A stretch of 64,000 bases of DNA from Hydrangea macrophylla (taxonomy: Eukaryota > Streptophyta > Magnoliopsida > Cornales > Hydrangeaceae): NCBI GenBank assembly GCA_033977485.1, contig CM066988.1:141553359-141617358 (forward strand), written 5' to 3'. The notes beneath the pieces are model-generated. The model ran no database searches. It was not told the DNA's origin and saw nothing but the letters and a program-made list of their open reading frames with translations. Position 1 is the first letter of the stretch. Each line of letters starts with the position of its first letter. Position numbers and translations under genes: made by a program. This document shows, one piece after another, positions 23,301 to 34,224 of this stretch.

Positions 23301-24731
23301 TCTATAGAATTTCTCTATCAAGATCCTCTTATCCTTACGTTATCGAATTATCAATTCGATTCCTCTGGACTTCTGTCACATTTTGATCAATTCCCTTCAC
23401 CGATTATTTCTGGTCTCGTCTTCTTACTTCCTTTATTCCATTTCCTTTAGGGAACCATCTCGAAACACCAACGAAATTTCATTGCTATTCATGTCCATTC
23501 ATTTGTTTCTCACCAAGACCTCTACAATTTCTCCTCCGACCTATGTCGTCCTTCAACATCAGTTATCATCCTCATTGTTGCATTTCTACAGGCATAACCA
23601 TCGAGTCTAGGAAACCCCTCTAGAAGTCTCATCATCTCATCAGTTAACCTTCGACTATCTATTGGCTCAAACTGTTCACTCGTACTCTATCATTTCAATT
23701 CATAATTCTCATCTTAGGTCAATCTTCAAATCCCAACAATTTCCTTTTTACTATTAACTCAATAGCACTCGTTACAAATCCTTACACTGCATCTGCATTT
23801 GTTATAGTGCTATGACTAATTGAAACCAGGTTCAGTTGAGAGGTTCCTCAATAACCACAATACTGATAACCCGTAGAGATATTGCCCAATCCCCAATACA
23901 TTCCACAAGATAGGTTGAGAGATTCCTCAACCATCCAATACATACCGTAAGATAGGTTGAGAGATTCCTCAACCATCCAATACATACCGTAAGATAGGTT
24001 GAGAGATTCCTCAACCATCCAATACATATCGTATATACCGTAAGATACATCATAAGAGAACCTCGTACGATCGTACCGTAGGTTAACATCGTAAGATAAG
24101 GTGAGAGATTCCTCACCGACCCCATACGCTAGCATTACATATTTCTGGACTTTCTATCACAAACCCCAACTGTTCATCCTTATTCTCTTACGTCACGATG
24201 TCACGATGTTTAACCAATGTCTGAAACAAGACTCTTATCAATCAATCTCAATCCCAAAATTCCACTACGAACAATTACCTTCATTTTCTACGTGAACAAT
24301 GCAGAAATCTCCTCTGACGTACTATTCAAACTCCGTTCTCAGTTAGATCCCTCAAAGGACACTCGTCACTATCGTTGAAAACATCCACCGATTCAATCAA
24401 AACCATTTTCTTTTCGCTTAGAAATTCCACTGTTCATCACTACCAAAATATCATCTTTTCCTCTTGCCACAACACGCTGTCTATGATAACTCATGATACA
24501 TTCACCTCATCACACAGCTCTACATCCGTATAATTCCACCGATTCACAAATGCATAAATGCTATGCATGTATGACAATAACATAATCATGTATGTATAAC
24601 AACATACCATATGCATCAAACATCTCCACAATATGTGAATGCAATCTAGAACATGTGACAATTCACTCAACACTCCACTCGTCGTCGAACGTTCCCAAAG
24701 TTTTGTTACCTATAGCTCTGATACCAATAAA
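20395..24731 (-). mobile_element. LARD internal region, copy 2 (non-coding)
   Basis: 4.3 kb copy of 13906-18216 with the same PPT, hairpin array (23828-24125) and PBS (24715-24726). It differs by an insertion of about 25 bases near 20518 that duplicates AAGGAAAATAAATCCTC, by two extra T in the run near 22995, and by scattered substitutions. No coding region seen. Confidence 0.85.
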
Positions 24732-26909
24732 TGTCACGACCCATCCCACTACGCGTGAAAATAGGACACGTGGCACGCCACCAAGGCTCATCCCAAACAA
24801 TTTATATAAATATACGCAGCAGAAAGAACTTTAAAACAATCCTGGGTATTTAAAACTTAGGGTACATTACCCTCCAAGGTTGTAAAATCCATTGAAATCA
24901 GAGTTATAAAAAGTTTTGGCTAAAGGAAAACACTTTCAAAAGAATGAGTTTTGAAAACAGAGGTTCAGTCGACTGCCCAGTCGACTGTACTAGGGTCCAG
25001 TCGACTGTGCCTGGCAGAAACTAAAACCCTAAACCTTCAACAGAGGTCCAGTCGACTGCTCAGTCGACTGGGGTAAGCAGAACCCAAAATGTAGCATATA
25101 ACACAGAATTCCAGTCGACTGACATGGGGACTCAGTCGACTGCTTTTCTATAATAAGAAGCAGTAGCCAAAAATCTACAGTGTTCAGTCGACCGACAAAG
25201 GGTCCAGTCGACTGCTTTTCTAGTATTCACTAATAGTGTCTCAAACACACGAGATCCAGTCGACTGACCCTGGGTCCAGTCGACTGCTTCCCTGCTGGCA
25301 GCCCTGTTTTGAAAACTAATAACTCATGCTTCTCAATACCAACAACAATCACAACCATAACTGATTTCCAACATATTAAAACACAATTACAGACGTTCTA
25401 TTACCAGATTACAATACTGCGAAACTAATCCATGTTTATGTTACATCATATTACAATATTCAAATCCTTACACAAGGTTTAGAACCTAAGACAAAAACAT
25501 ATACAAGTTGATTCCCCCGGCGTTCATCGGCCTCACTCATCACGCTTCTTCTTATCTTTCTTCTTACCTGCAATGGAGTACATCTCCACTGCTCAGCTAT
25601 ATGCTGAGCGTACAATTCTAAATGTATGCTTATATGACAATTCATGGTTTAAGCATCTAAAACACATAGAAATAGTCTCTGGGGTGAGTGGTACGCATTC
25701 ATCCGGTCGATGCCGTAGGAGGCCCACCTCTCCCAAGCATCTCGTACACTGGTTGGGCCTTCCTCCATACCAGGTACCGTGTACTGGTTGGGCCCACCTC
25801 CAATCCAGACACAACCACAATTCCAATTCCAACAAGATCACAACCCTCAAGGTTCGAGGAGCTTGCTCCGAATGAATTTGCACCAAACTCCCCTTTGACC
25901 CAAGTAGACACATAACATGCTCACATAAACAGTTATACGTGCTTTTATCATAATTCTACGTGCATAATTAACGGGCCTAACTAACACATGAATTTCGCTC
26001 GGATCCAAGAATATCAAAAGTGATGTCCAAAACATGAAAATCCATATATTTCATAGATCTAAAATTCATACCTCGTGCGAATCTCTTGAAACTTTGAAGG
26101 ATCGTCTAGGGGCTAAATAAACGTCGGATTTCGAATTTGGTACGATTCCTACAAATTTTACCTGATTTTTCCCAAAAGTCTAGAATTAAGATTTTTACAA
26201 AAAGTTGCCAAACATGGCCTAAGTAGTATCAAAACGTAGATCTTACCTCCACGAGTTCAAATATGAAATCTGGAGAAAATCTGACAGACGAATGGTCGTC
26301 GATCGGCGTCGCAAAACCCGGAGGAGCCAAATCTCCCTTCTCTCTCCTCTCTCTAGATATTTCGGAAAGCTTGTCAACTAAGCTTGTCTATATATAGACA
26401 TAATTTTAGGAAATTATGTCTACCACCCCATGAGTTCTCAAAACTTCTAATTAATTCTTGGAACTTCGTACACGTCCATTTTATGTCTTTACGAGTGAAA
26501 ATATAAAATTTCAGAAGTTTCCAACTAAGTCTCGTTTGGGTCCAAAAATCACGTCCGAAAACTAAATTCTGTGGAATCTCTACACATCCAGCCTTTTTAT
26601 TTAACGTGTCACTCACGTTCTCACCACAGTTCTCAAAATGATATACTAAAGTATTCAAATACCAGAATTATACTACACAGGTGTAATTACTATTCACAGA
26701 AATACCAGATAAGGTCAAATAACATTTAAATCATATAAATGTCATTTACTCATGATTATGCAATATGAACTTCCATGTTCCCGTGTCCTCACTGACACCT
26801 TACCGTTGACTCACAGTCAACCTCAATCCACCATTATCAACTAACATTGATAATTCACAAAATCTGAATATGCATGTTAAAACCATGAAATTTTGGAACG
26901 GGTGTGACA
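24732..26909 (-). repeat. LARD LTR 3 (2178 bp)
   Basis: Full-length 5' LTR of the tandem, with TATA-like sequence at 26386-26399 and the palindrome cluster at 24967-25288. Confidence 0.95.
24967..25288. repeat. CAGTCGACTG palindrome cluster, LARD LTR 3
   Basis: Same arrangement as 18452-18770. Confidence 0.93.
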
Positions 26910-26914
26910 CCTTA
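26910..26914. repeat. Target-site duplication of LARD tandem, right copy
   Basis: CCTTA, identical to 12986-12990. Confidence 0.9.
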
Positions 26915-27602
26915 CCTCAAGGAGTTCGAATATGAAATCTGGGAAAAAAACAAATGGACAGAAGGTCGTCGATTTATTCCAGAAAGCTCTAAGCAACCAA
27001 ATTCCGAAATCTCTTCTCTAGAATTTCTAATTTAGGATTTGAACTAATGAAAATATCTTGTGAGTTTCTATACATAGGCACGACTCTCAGAAATTACGTT
27101 TACCTCCCCGTGAGTTCTCAAAACTCCTAATTAGTCTCCGAAACTTTCAGCTAATTCGTAGTTTCATGAGTGAAAACTAAAAATTATAAAAGTTTTCGCC
27201 TAATTTCCGTTTGGGTGCTAAAACGCAAATTTCTACATGATTTTACGAAATTGCTAATTAGCCTACCAATTCTGAAGCGTGTTAATTCATCCTCACTAGG
27301 ATACTAAAATTGACAACAGAAATATAATCTAAACCAGATAATAATACAGATAGTGAAATACATAAGTAAACATTTATTTCCAGATAAACATTTAGGGTAT
27401 TCCACAATGAACGTCTCATCCTCGGAGAGACTTCACAACATCACAATACTCGTTCAACACCGTCTCTAAGGATTCTCTTACATAGACACCCAAATAAACT
27501 CGTGAGTCAAAACTCAATCACACATGTGCCAATATACACAACACATCACATTATCATGCATGACAATGTAATAAAATGTGATAACACAATTTCGGGTATT
27601 AA
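26915..27602 (-). repeat. Right part of the old split LTR
   Basis: No gene. Follows the LARD LTR closely in order (GAGTTCGAATATGAAATCTGG, the GTCGTCGAT block, GTGAGTTCTCAAAACT) at much lower identity. The likely LTR edge is near 27600, where TTCGGGTATTAAA resembles a decayed terminal GGGTATTACA. The exact end is uncertain. Confidence 0.65.
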
Positions 27603-27848
27603 AAATAATGCCAAAAAAAAAAATAAAAATTGGCGTGATAAAAATGGCATGTAGCATTAGAATTGCTCTTACGCTTTATAGTTTACACAGATTATGCCAT
27701 TTTATTTAAGAACCATCCACAAAATCATAGCCTCTGATGACTTAAAATACAATTGGACCGATTTCTTATAGTTTTATCATATTCATTTTTTTAAATTTTT
27801 TTTTTTAAATAGTATATTCATCTATATCTTACAGTATAGAATCTTAGA

Positions 27849-28035
27849 GTAATACTTTACCCACAGACCACAACCTTCACACAATTTTTCATTCACAATC
27901 CACAAAAATTTGTCTATCTGTCTTATGTGTTATCCTATGATGTAGATCCCACAACGGTACAGAAGAGAGATAGACACACTTTAGTGGGTTATAGATGAAA
28001 AATTGTGTAAAAATTTTGAGTAAAGTTTTACTCAT
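27849..28035. mobile_element. Mutator-like MITE (about 187 bp)
   Basis: Imperfect terminal inverted repeats (GTAATACTTTACCCA versus GAGTAAAACTTTACTC, then CACAATTTTTCAT on both sides), flanked by the 9-bp direct repeat AATCTTAGA (27840-27848, 28036-28044). Confidence 0.75.
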
Positions 28036-28400
28036 AATCTTAGATAGCTTGGCTCTAATTACATTCAAAAGTTGAAATTTTAGGAGAGTCTATAAATTGT
28101 TTGCTAGCAGGGAATAGCTACAAAAACCAAATCTTAATACACACACGTGCTTTTTCTCATATTATTTTCTTGCTTGCCTTTCTGTAGTATTAGAGATGGG
28201 AATAAAGGTGAGCTTTTGAGTTTTAGTCGGACAGACGAATGTCATGCCAATAATTGGGAGAAAGAATATAGTAATAGCAACCCATGTGACACCAACCATA
28301 ATACTTTTGGTTAATAGACTATTCTTCAAAATAAAAAATTATTAATGAAGACGGTTTGGATAGTCTTTAACAAAAAATCAACAACTATACCAGGAAACAA

Positions 28401-28570
28401 TAATAATACTAATTATTATTATTATTATTATTATTTTTAATACATGAGAAAAGAAGATTTGAACACTCACCACTTAAGTGAAACTGTAATAATACTAATT
28501 ATTATTATTATTATTATTTTTTAATACATGAGAAGAGAAGATTTAAACACTCACCACTTAAGTGAAGCTG
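28401..28570. repeat. Tandem duplication of about 85 bp
   Basis: Two units (28401-28486, 28487-28570), each with TAATAATACTAATT, an ATT microsatellite and CACTCACCACTTAAGTGAA. Confidence 0.9.
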
Positions 28571-29054
28571 TTGAACTTCTGTCATGAGGATGAGAACGTA
28601 ATCCTAGGAAAGAACTATCATTGTTTACATGCATTAAGGCCAAGTGCTCTTATAGAAAGGAGAAAATTAATATTCCATGAAATAGTTAAAAAAGATACAT
28701 AACTAGGGGCGGAGGGAGTTAAGGGTTAGGGTTGGCCAGGTCCTCTTGAGATTTTAGAAATTATGTTTTTACTCTAAGACTTTTTAGTTTTTTGTGTTTA
28801 GATTCTCCCTCAACTCATATTTAGGCCCCCAAAGTGGCTCAATGCTCAATTTAGTGTTATCAATTACATATATATTAATATACATATATATCTATATAAT
28901 AATTTAGATTTTGTCCTACTAGGACAAGAGAAATGTGATTGGGCTTGGACTACAGACTCTGATTGGTCGAAGCTGGTGCGCTGGACAATTAAATTGTGTA
29001 TGTGTCTTTTTATGTGTTTGTTGACTCTGCCCTGTTCATTTACTCTCCTCTCCC

Positions 29055-29085
<31 letters not shown>

Positions 29086-30236
29086 CTAACTACGACCACC
29101 CTCGGGCACGTCGCACCACCATGGCCATGATCGGACCACCGCTATCACGATCACACCCCACGGCTACGACATCACCCCACGGTCTAATCTGATTTGGCAA
29201 TTTCATGATCAGAAGTTTCAAACTCCAAAGGGTCTGTTCTAATCTTCGTTCAAAGGCTCTATTTTTTCAAATGTTTCAAGTCATGGCCCTCCATCAACGA
29301 AAGCATGAATGATGATCTGAAGGTTTTCATTTTGGTTTTTTGTGCAAATTTTATTTTTCCATATATTATTTTATTTGATTTGGTTCTTTGATTGTGAGAA
29401 TTGATTGCAGGGCTTTAATTCCCTTAATCACACTCTCTGTCTAAACTCCCTTTCTCCCTCTCTTTCATGCAGATATGTCGTCTCAATCACCATCGCTGGC
29501 GTTGTTGTCGTCGCTTTCGAGATAGTCTGGCTCCGGCCTTCTCTCTCTCGCTCCCTTGGCCTCCCGGCTCAAGGGAAGGTATGGAACAAGTGTGGAGCAA
29601 GTTAGCTACAAGAGCAGAAGTAGACATGTATTTCCAAGGTTAGCGTTCTAATTTGCTCACCCATTTACTCATATTATTTTTTAGACATCTGGGCTTGGGG
29701 TTAGATCTGATGAATTTTAATTTATATTTCAAACCCTTTCGAACAAAAGTAAAAAATTTCCAAAAATTAAATTGATGATGATGATGAATGTTACAGTGCA
29801 ATTGGGTAGAAATCTGTGAGATTCTTCAAGGCATTGTATGTGAGATTCACCAAGTTGTTGGGGAATGGCCTGTACCCTCTTAAAACCGAATGATTGGCTT
29901 CTCAGATGAACAAAACTAAGTTTATTGCTTTTTTCGTAATCGTATTTTGATTTGGGCTCTAGGATTATCTCATTGCAATATTATTGTTCGTCTTTGTTCT
30001 TTATCAAGCAACTTTTTTGTTTCTCTATCAATGATAGATTAGGGTTCTGAAGATTAAGTCATATGACCATTTTAGTATATTAAAAGGTTTTCCAAATCAC
30101 CATTATCATTAAGTGAGCACACCCAGTAACATTGCATCTTTGTTCTACCATTGATTTTCATATTACGATTTTCTTTGATTTCAATGATTTCGTATATTTT
30201 TCTTTTCAACATCCCATTTATTTTTTCCCCAATTTA

Positions 30237-30661
30237 CACTTCGTTTGGATTGAGAGAAATGGAGAGCAGTTGTCACATTTGGTAATTTAAGTGGGGAGAG
30301 AAGAGAAGAGAAATGGAGAGAAAGTGAGGAGAAAGTGGAGAGAAAAGAGCCCACTTTTGTTTCGGAGAGATTCCGGAGAGAAAAAAGAGAAACTTAATTA
30401 AACAATGTATAAAAGACCAATACGTCCCAATATATTGTTATTTCATCTAACATATATCCCTAATAGAGGATAAAAATGTAAATTGGTTATAAGTACTTTC
30501 TTTTCTTTTCTCCTATAAAAGTTAACCAAATGAGAAAAAGTTATGTTTCTCTTCTCTCATTTATTGTCTATCCAAACATGATGGAGTAAACTCAACTTTC
30601 TTTTCTCTTCTATTCTCTTGATATGTTTCTCTTCTTTTCACTTCTCTCAACTAAACGAAGT
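30237..30661. mobile_element. Tourist/PIF-Harbinger-like MITE
   Basis: Termini CACTTCGTTTGGATTGAGAG and, inverted, ACTTCGTTTAGTTGAGAG, flanked by TTA (30234-30236, 30662-30664). One half is purine-rich and the other pyrimidine-rich. Confidence 0.7.
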
Positions 30662-32002
30662 TTAATGCCATGAATTCCATCAAAAAAAATTTAATGCCAC
30701 TTAATCTATCTTCCAATTATCTCTCATTAAAAGCTAGATTTCTCTTATTTTGGACCTCTTCTCTCTCTCTCTGTCTCTCTCTCTCGCTCTCATCTAACCT
30801 TACTCTGTGTGTACTATTATAACCATAGTTTAGATTTCTGATTTTTATTGATTTTCGTATTTTTCTTCCTTTCCAAAATTTTGTCCCCAATTTAGGGATA
30901 TTATCCGAATTAAAGTAGTCAAATCCCATTTATTACTCATAATTTTACTTTCCCTTTTATTATTTCCCTCAAATTAATGCCTTGAAATCTATTTCTTAAT
31001 TATCTCACTTAAATCCCAATCAACATAAATGCTATGATTTCACTCAACACAATCAATATTTTGGACCTCTTCTATCTCTCTCTATTCTTATATTTACCGT
31101 TCAATCTCTGCCTTTTCCTTTCACTTACATCATCTCTTTCTCTCTCCCTCTAAAACTCACCCCAGCTATCTCCCATCTCAACCTTGGACAAGATTTTTAT
31201 TGTGCAGGGTTTTTTAGTTTAATGGAACATTTGTTATATGTTATTTTATGCTTAGGATTGATTGCGGGTTCATCGTCTATGTGCACATTACTTCCACAAA
31301 CACCTAATCAGGTTTATAATTTTGTTCGTGGAACTTCATTTGAGTGCTTATGTACGTTCAACTTCATTTGAGTGCTTATGTTGATTTAAGTATGTTTTAT
31401 GCTTTTCATTTATTATTATTTTTTTTAAATAAAAAAAGGAAGAGGAAAAAGTTTTGAAGTACCACTAGCAGAAATGGGTTTGAGATGGAAAGTTTGGGGA
31501 TCTAATGCTGTTTTTGGGTGACAATTGCATGTTTCCAGCCTAAGCTTCTAATTTTCCTGGGTGTAAAGAAAATTGTGGTTTTCTTCTATTCAAAAGGGAA
31601 GAGTGTTGGGCCCTTGGCCTAATTACCTGGGTTTCTTCAACAATGTTTAGTTCGTTTCTGCAGGACTTCGCAAGAAACATCAGTAGAAGCTAGAATCTGA
31701 CTTTGATGGTAGTACCTTTAAAGACCATATGTTGTTGATGGCAACTTTTGACTTAGGTGTGTGTGATTTCATATATGAATCTTTTAATTGATTTTGAGTT
31801 GGGATTTTGAGTTTTAGATTTTGGAATCCAAAGTTGAAAATTTTTGTTTAAAGCATTTAAAAGGCTTTCAAAAGCACAACTTTCTAGGGTTATGCGGTTT
31901 TGAAAATGAAACATAACCTTGAGGTTTACAATGTCTACTTCTCCCAAAGTGTTTGGTACTCTGTTAATTTCTTTGTTTAGTTCAAATCATTGCATTCCTA
32001 GG

Positions 32003-32043
<41 letters not shown>

Positions 32044-32520
32044 ATTTTATTTATTTATTTACATTTTTTTCCTTTTTCCGGGTGGGGACCGTACCTTTAA
32101 TGTGCCTCTGCTTTCATTTTGTTGGTTTTCATTTCAATTTGTCATGTTATTTGGAAATTCTTATAGGTCTAACCACTAGACTATATTTCCTTACTAGGAT
32201 TTCTTGGAGAGTGCAAAGGTGTCAATTTCCAATGGCCTCTTGGTTTGGACCAAAAAAAAAACAAAAATGGCCTCTGGGTTATCTCTAGCCCTTTCGGGCT
32301 CATGAATTGATTTAGTTCTTTGGATGAATTGGCTGACGGATCATTGAGATTCTGGCTATGATGGATATATGTTGTTGTGAATTGGCTGTTTTAGGTGTTT
32401 TAAGTGAAGAATAGCCAATTTATTTTAATTTATTTTTAATATTTGGGAGACCTTTGTATTTGTATACATTCTTTGTATTTGTATATTGTGTTGTGGTTGT
32501 TTGATTACTTATTATTTAAT

Positions 32521-32699
32521 GAGTAATGCTATGTTTTTCAAATTTTTATCCCAAAAGTGCTTCACATATTATGCAGCAATGGGGTCAGGTAAACAACTTT
32601 CAATCAAAATTTAACTGGTTCTACTGTATTAGACCTGACCCATTCCCACATCATTTGAGAAGTATTTTGGAATAAAATTTGGGAAGCATAGCATTACTC
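32521..32699. mobile_element. Mutator-like MITE (179 bp)
   Basis: Inverted termini GAGTAATGCTATG..., with 9-bp flanks TTATTTAAT (32512-32520) and TTATTTGAT (32700-32708), one mismatch. Inserted within Helitron 1. Confidence 0.82.
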
Positions 32700-33290
32700 T
32701 TATTTGATTGAAAGTAGAGTAAAAACATCAAAATTGAGCATTAAACATAGAGTTGTGTTTTTTAAGTTTACATGGTTGTCCTCAAATTATTATTGACTCT
32801 TTAAAGTTCTCGACATGCAATCTGCTAGCAAGTGGGTTATTCTTTTCCTTTGGAGACATTTTTATAAGAGGTTTTTTTTTTGTAGAATTACCATCTGACT
32901 ACAATACTACTTAGATTTGTATGTTGGAGATTTGGTCACATTGCTACAAGTGCTACCAACCCAACTGAAATTGTATGGATCATTGGCTTGGATTTTCAAT
33001 TGACGAACTGGTACTGCAAATTCCTAGCTAGAGTACTCTTTAAAACCATTCTATACATTTGAAGTTGAATGGATTTCCAGGATGAAATGCTTTGTTTATC
33101 AGATTTTGAGATTATTTGATTGGTCGGTTAGTTTTGTCATCTGTTACTTTTAAAAAGCATGAGATGTGGATAATTCATAGATTATCAAGAACAAAATCGC
33201 CTATAAATAGGGAGAAGGAAAACTGATTGGTAAAATGTCACGCATGGATAAAATCATTTCGTAGTGCCTTTAGGCACGGGTTATATCTAG

Positions 33291-33994
33291 TATATATATA
33301 TATATATATATATAACTCAAAAGAAATGCCTTTAGTATTTTAAAAATTACACTTTTAGTATCAGAATTTTATGAGTTTTAAAAATAAGCCCCTTAGAATT
33401 TTGAAAGACACCATACAATATTTACGTGTCACCAAATAAACTCATATTATGAGTAGATCTCAAATAAATAGTCAATTATGTATAAATGGACCCTAAAAAA
33501 ATTATCAATTATCTATAAGCAGTCCTCAAAAAAATCGCCTTGAAGATGCTGCCCTCAAACACCCGTGTATGCTACACTATAATTAGATGAGGCTACTATT
33601 TTACCAAAGCAAAAATCCAAATTATTAAACAATTTTTTTTTTTTAATTTTTAAAAAGCAACAAAAACATGTGTCCCGAATACTCCGTCTTATTTTTCTTA
33701 ACTTATACATTGTCTGTCGAGTCATGCTACACCCACACAATAAACCACACATTTTTTCCACACACTTCTTTAAATGCTTGTACCTTGTGTTGCTTGAATT
33801 TTTTACACTTTTTTGTGCCCCACTTATACAGCAAAAGGTACAAGCATTTAAAGAAGTGTGTGGAAAAAATGTGTGGTTCATTGTGTGGGTCTAGCATTTT
33901 TCTTGTCTGTATCCTATATATTCTCTACACAGTTTCATTTTCATCAAATATCCCTAAAGTACTCGCGTGCGTGTGTGTAATAAATATGTATATA
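33291..33994. other. Stretch between Helitrons 1 and 2
   Basis: No gene. A TA microsatellite, the right half of the hAT-like repeat, and a foldback element (33724-33897). Confidence 0.7.
33724..33897. mobile_element. Foldback MITE, 63-bp inverted arms
   Basis: Arms 33724-33786 and 33835-33897 are inverted copies with about 61 of 63 matches (ATGCTACACCCACACAA...GCTTGTACCTT), around a loop of about 48 bases. TTGTCTGT occurs 6 bases outside each arm (33710-33717, 33903-33910) and may mark an older target duplication. Confidence 0.87.
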
Positions 33995-34167
33995 TCTACT
34001 ATCTTATAAGAATACATCAGGTCTTAAGCACACTGCTCGAATTTTATGGACTACCCAAACTGCCCTCTGATTTTAGGGCTTCATTACCAATCTGCCCTTG
34101 TCACAGTGGGCGACTACACGCATGTTTCTCCCTCTTCTTCCTCTGCTTGCGATGTGCTCTCTGCACG

Positions 34168-34224
<57 letters not shown>

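Larger units (their letters stand above)
12991..26909 (-). mobile_element. Tandem LARD-like element: LTR-internal-LTR-internal-LTR
   Basis: Three LTR copies (12991-13905, 18217-20394, 24732-26909) flank two internal copies (13906-18216, 20395-24731). A single TSD pair (CCTTA) brackets the whole, so it is one insertion locus and not two insertions. The middle LTR is shared. The two internal copies are nearly identical, with scattered substitutions, a T-run change and an insertion of about 25 bases near 20518. Neither contains a coding region on either strand. Together with a PBS, a PPT and long LTRs this fits a large retrotransposon derivative mobilised in trans. The usual explanation for the tandem is unequal recombination between LTRs of two copies of the same insertion. 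Confidence 0.93.
27603..28706. other. Intergenic AT-rich sequence with small repeats
   Basis: No gene. Holds a Mutator-like MITE (27849-28035) and a tandem duplication with an ATT microsatellite (28401-28570). The rest shows nothing I can name. Confidence 0.6.
28891..33290 (+). mobile_element. Helitron 1 (4.4 kb, non-autonomous)
   Basis: 5' end TCTATATAATAA preceded by A. 3' end has a 6-bp-stem hairpin GTGCCTTTAGGCAC (33264-33277), then GGGTTATATCTAG followed by T. This is the expected Helitron layout (insertion in AT, CTAG end, no TSD). No Rep/helicase ORF is present, so it depends on another element. It contains CT-rich, possibly captured gene-leader sequence (28980-29640), a Tourist-like MITE (30237-30661) and a Mutator-like MITE (32521-32699). 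I cannot name any captured gene. The paralogous repeat at 48973 shows the uninterrupted site. Confidence 0.87.
28707..33560. repeat. Old hAT-like repeat split by Helitron 1
   Basis: 28707-28890 and 33291-33560 together align, in order, with the 0.5-kb element at 48973-49467. Shared landmarks are TTTAGGCCC, CTCAATTTAGTGT, AACTCAAAAG and AGAATTTTGAAAGACAC. Its termini are decayed, starting near GGGGCGGAGGGAG. Confidence 0.65.

Noticed and set aside
29405..29605. 66-codon ORF inside Helitron 1
   Set aside because: CT-rich leader-like sequence; a short MSSQSPSL start in another frame stops quickly. Possibly captured, but no gene can be named.
34160..34220. CT/CA run as a promoter element of a host gene
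   Set aside because: Simple microsatellite inside Helitron 2; no intact gene follows.
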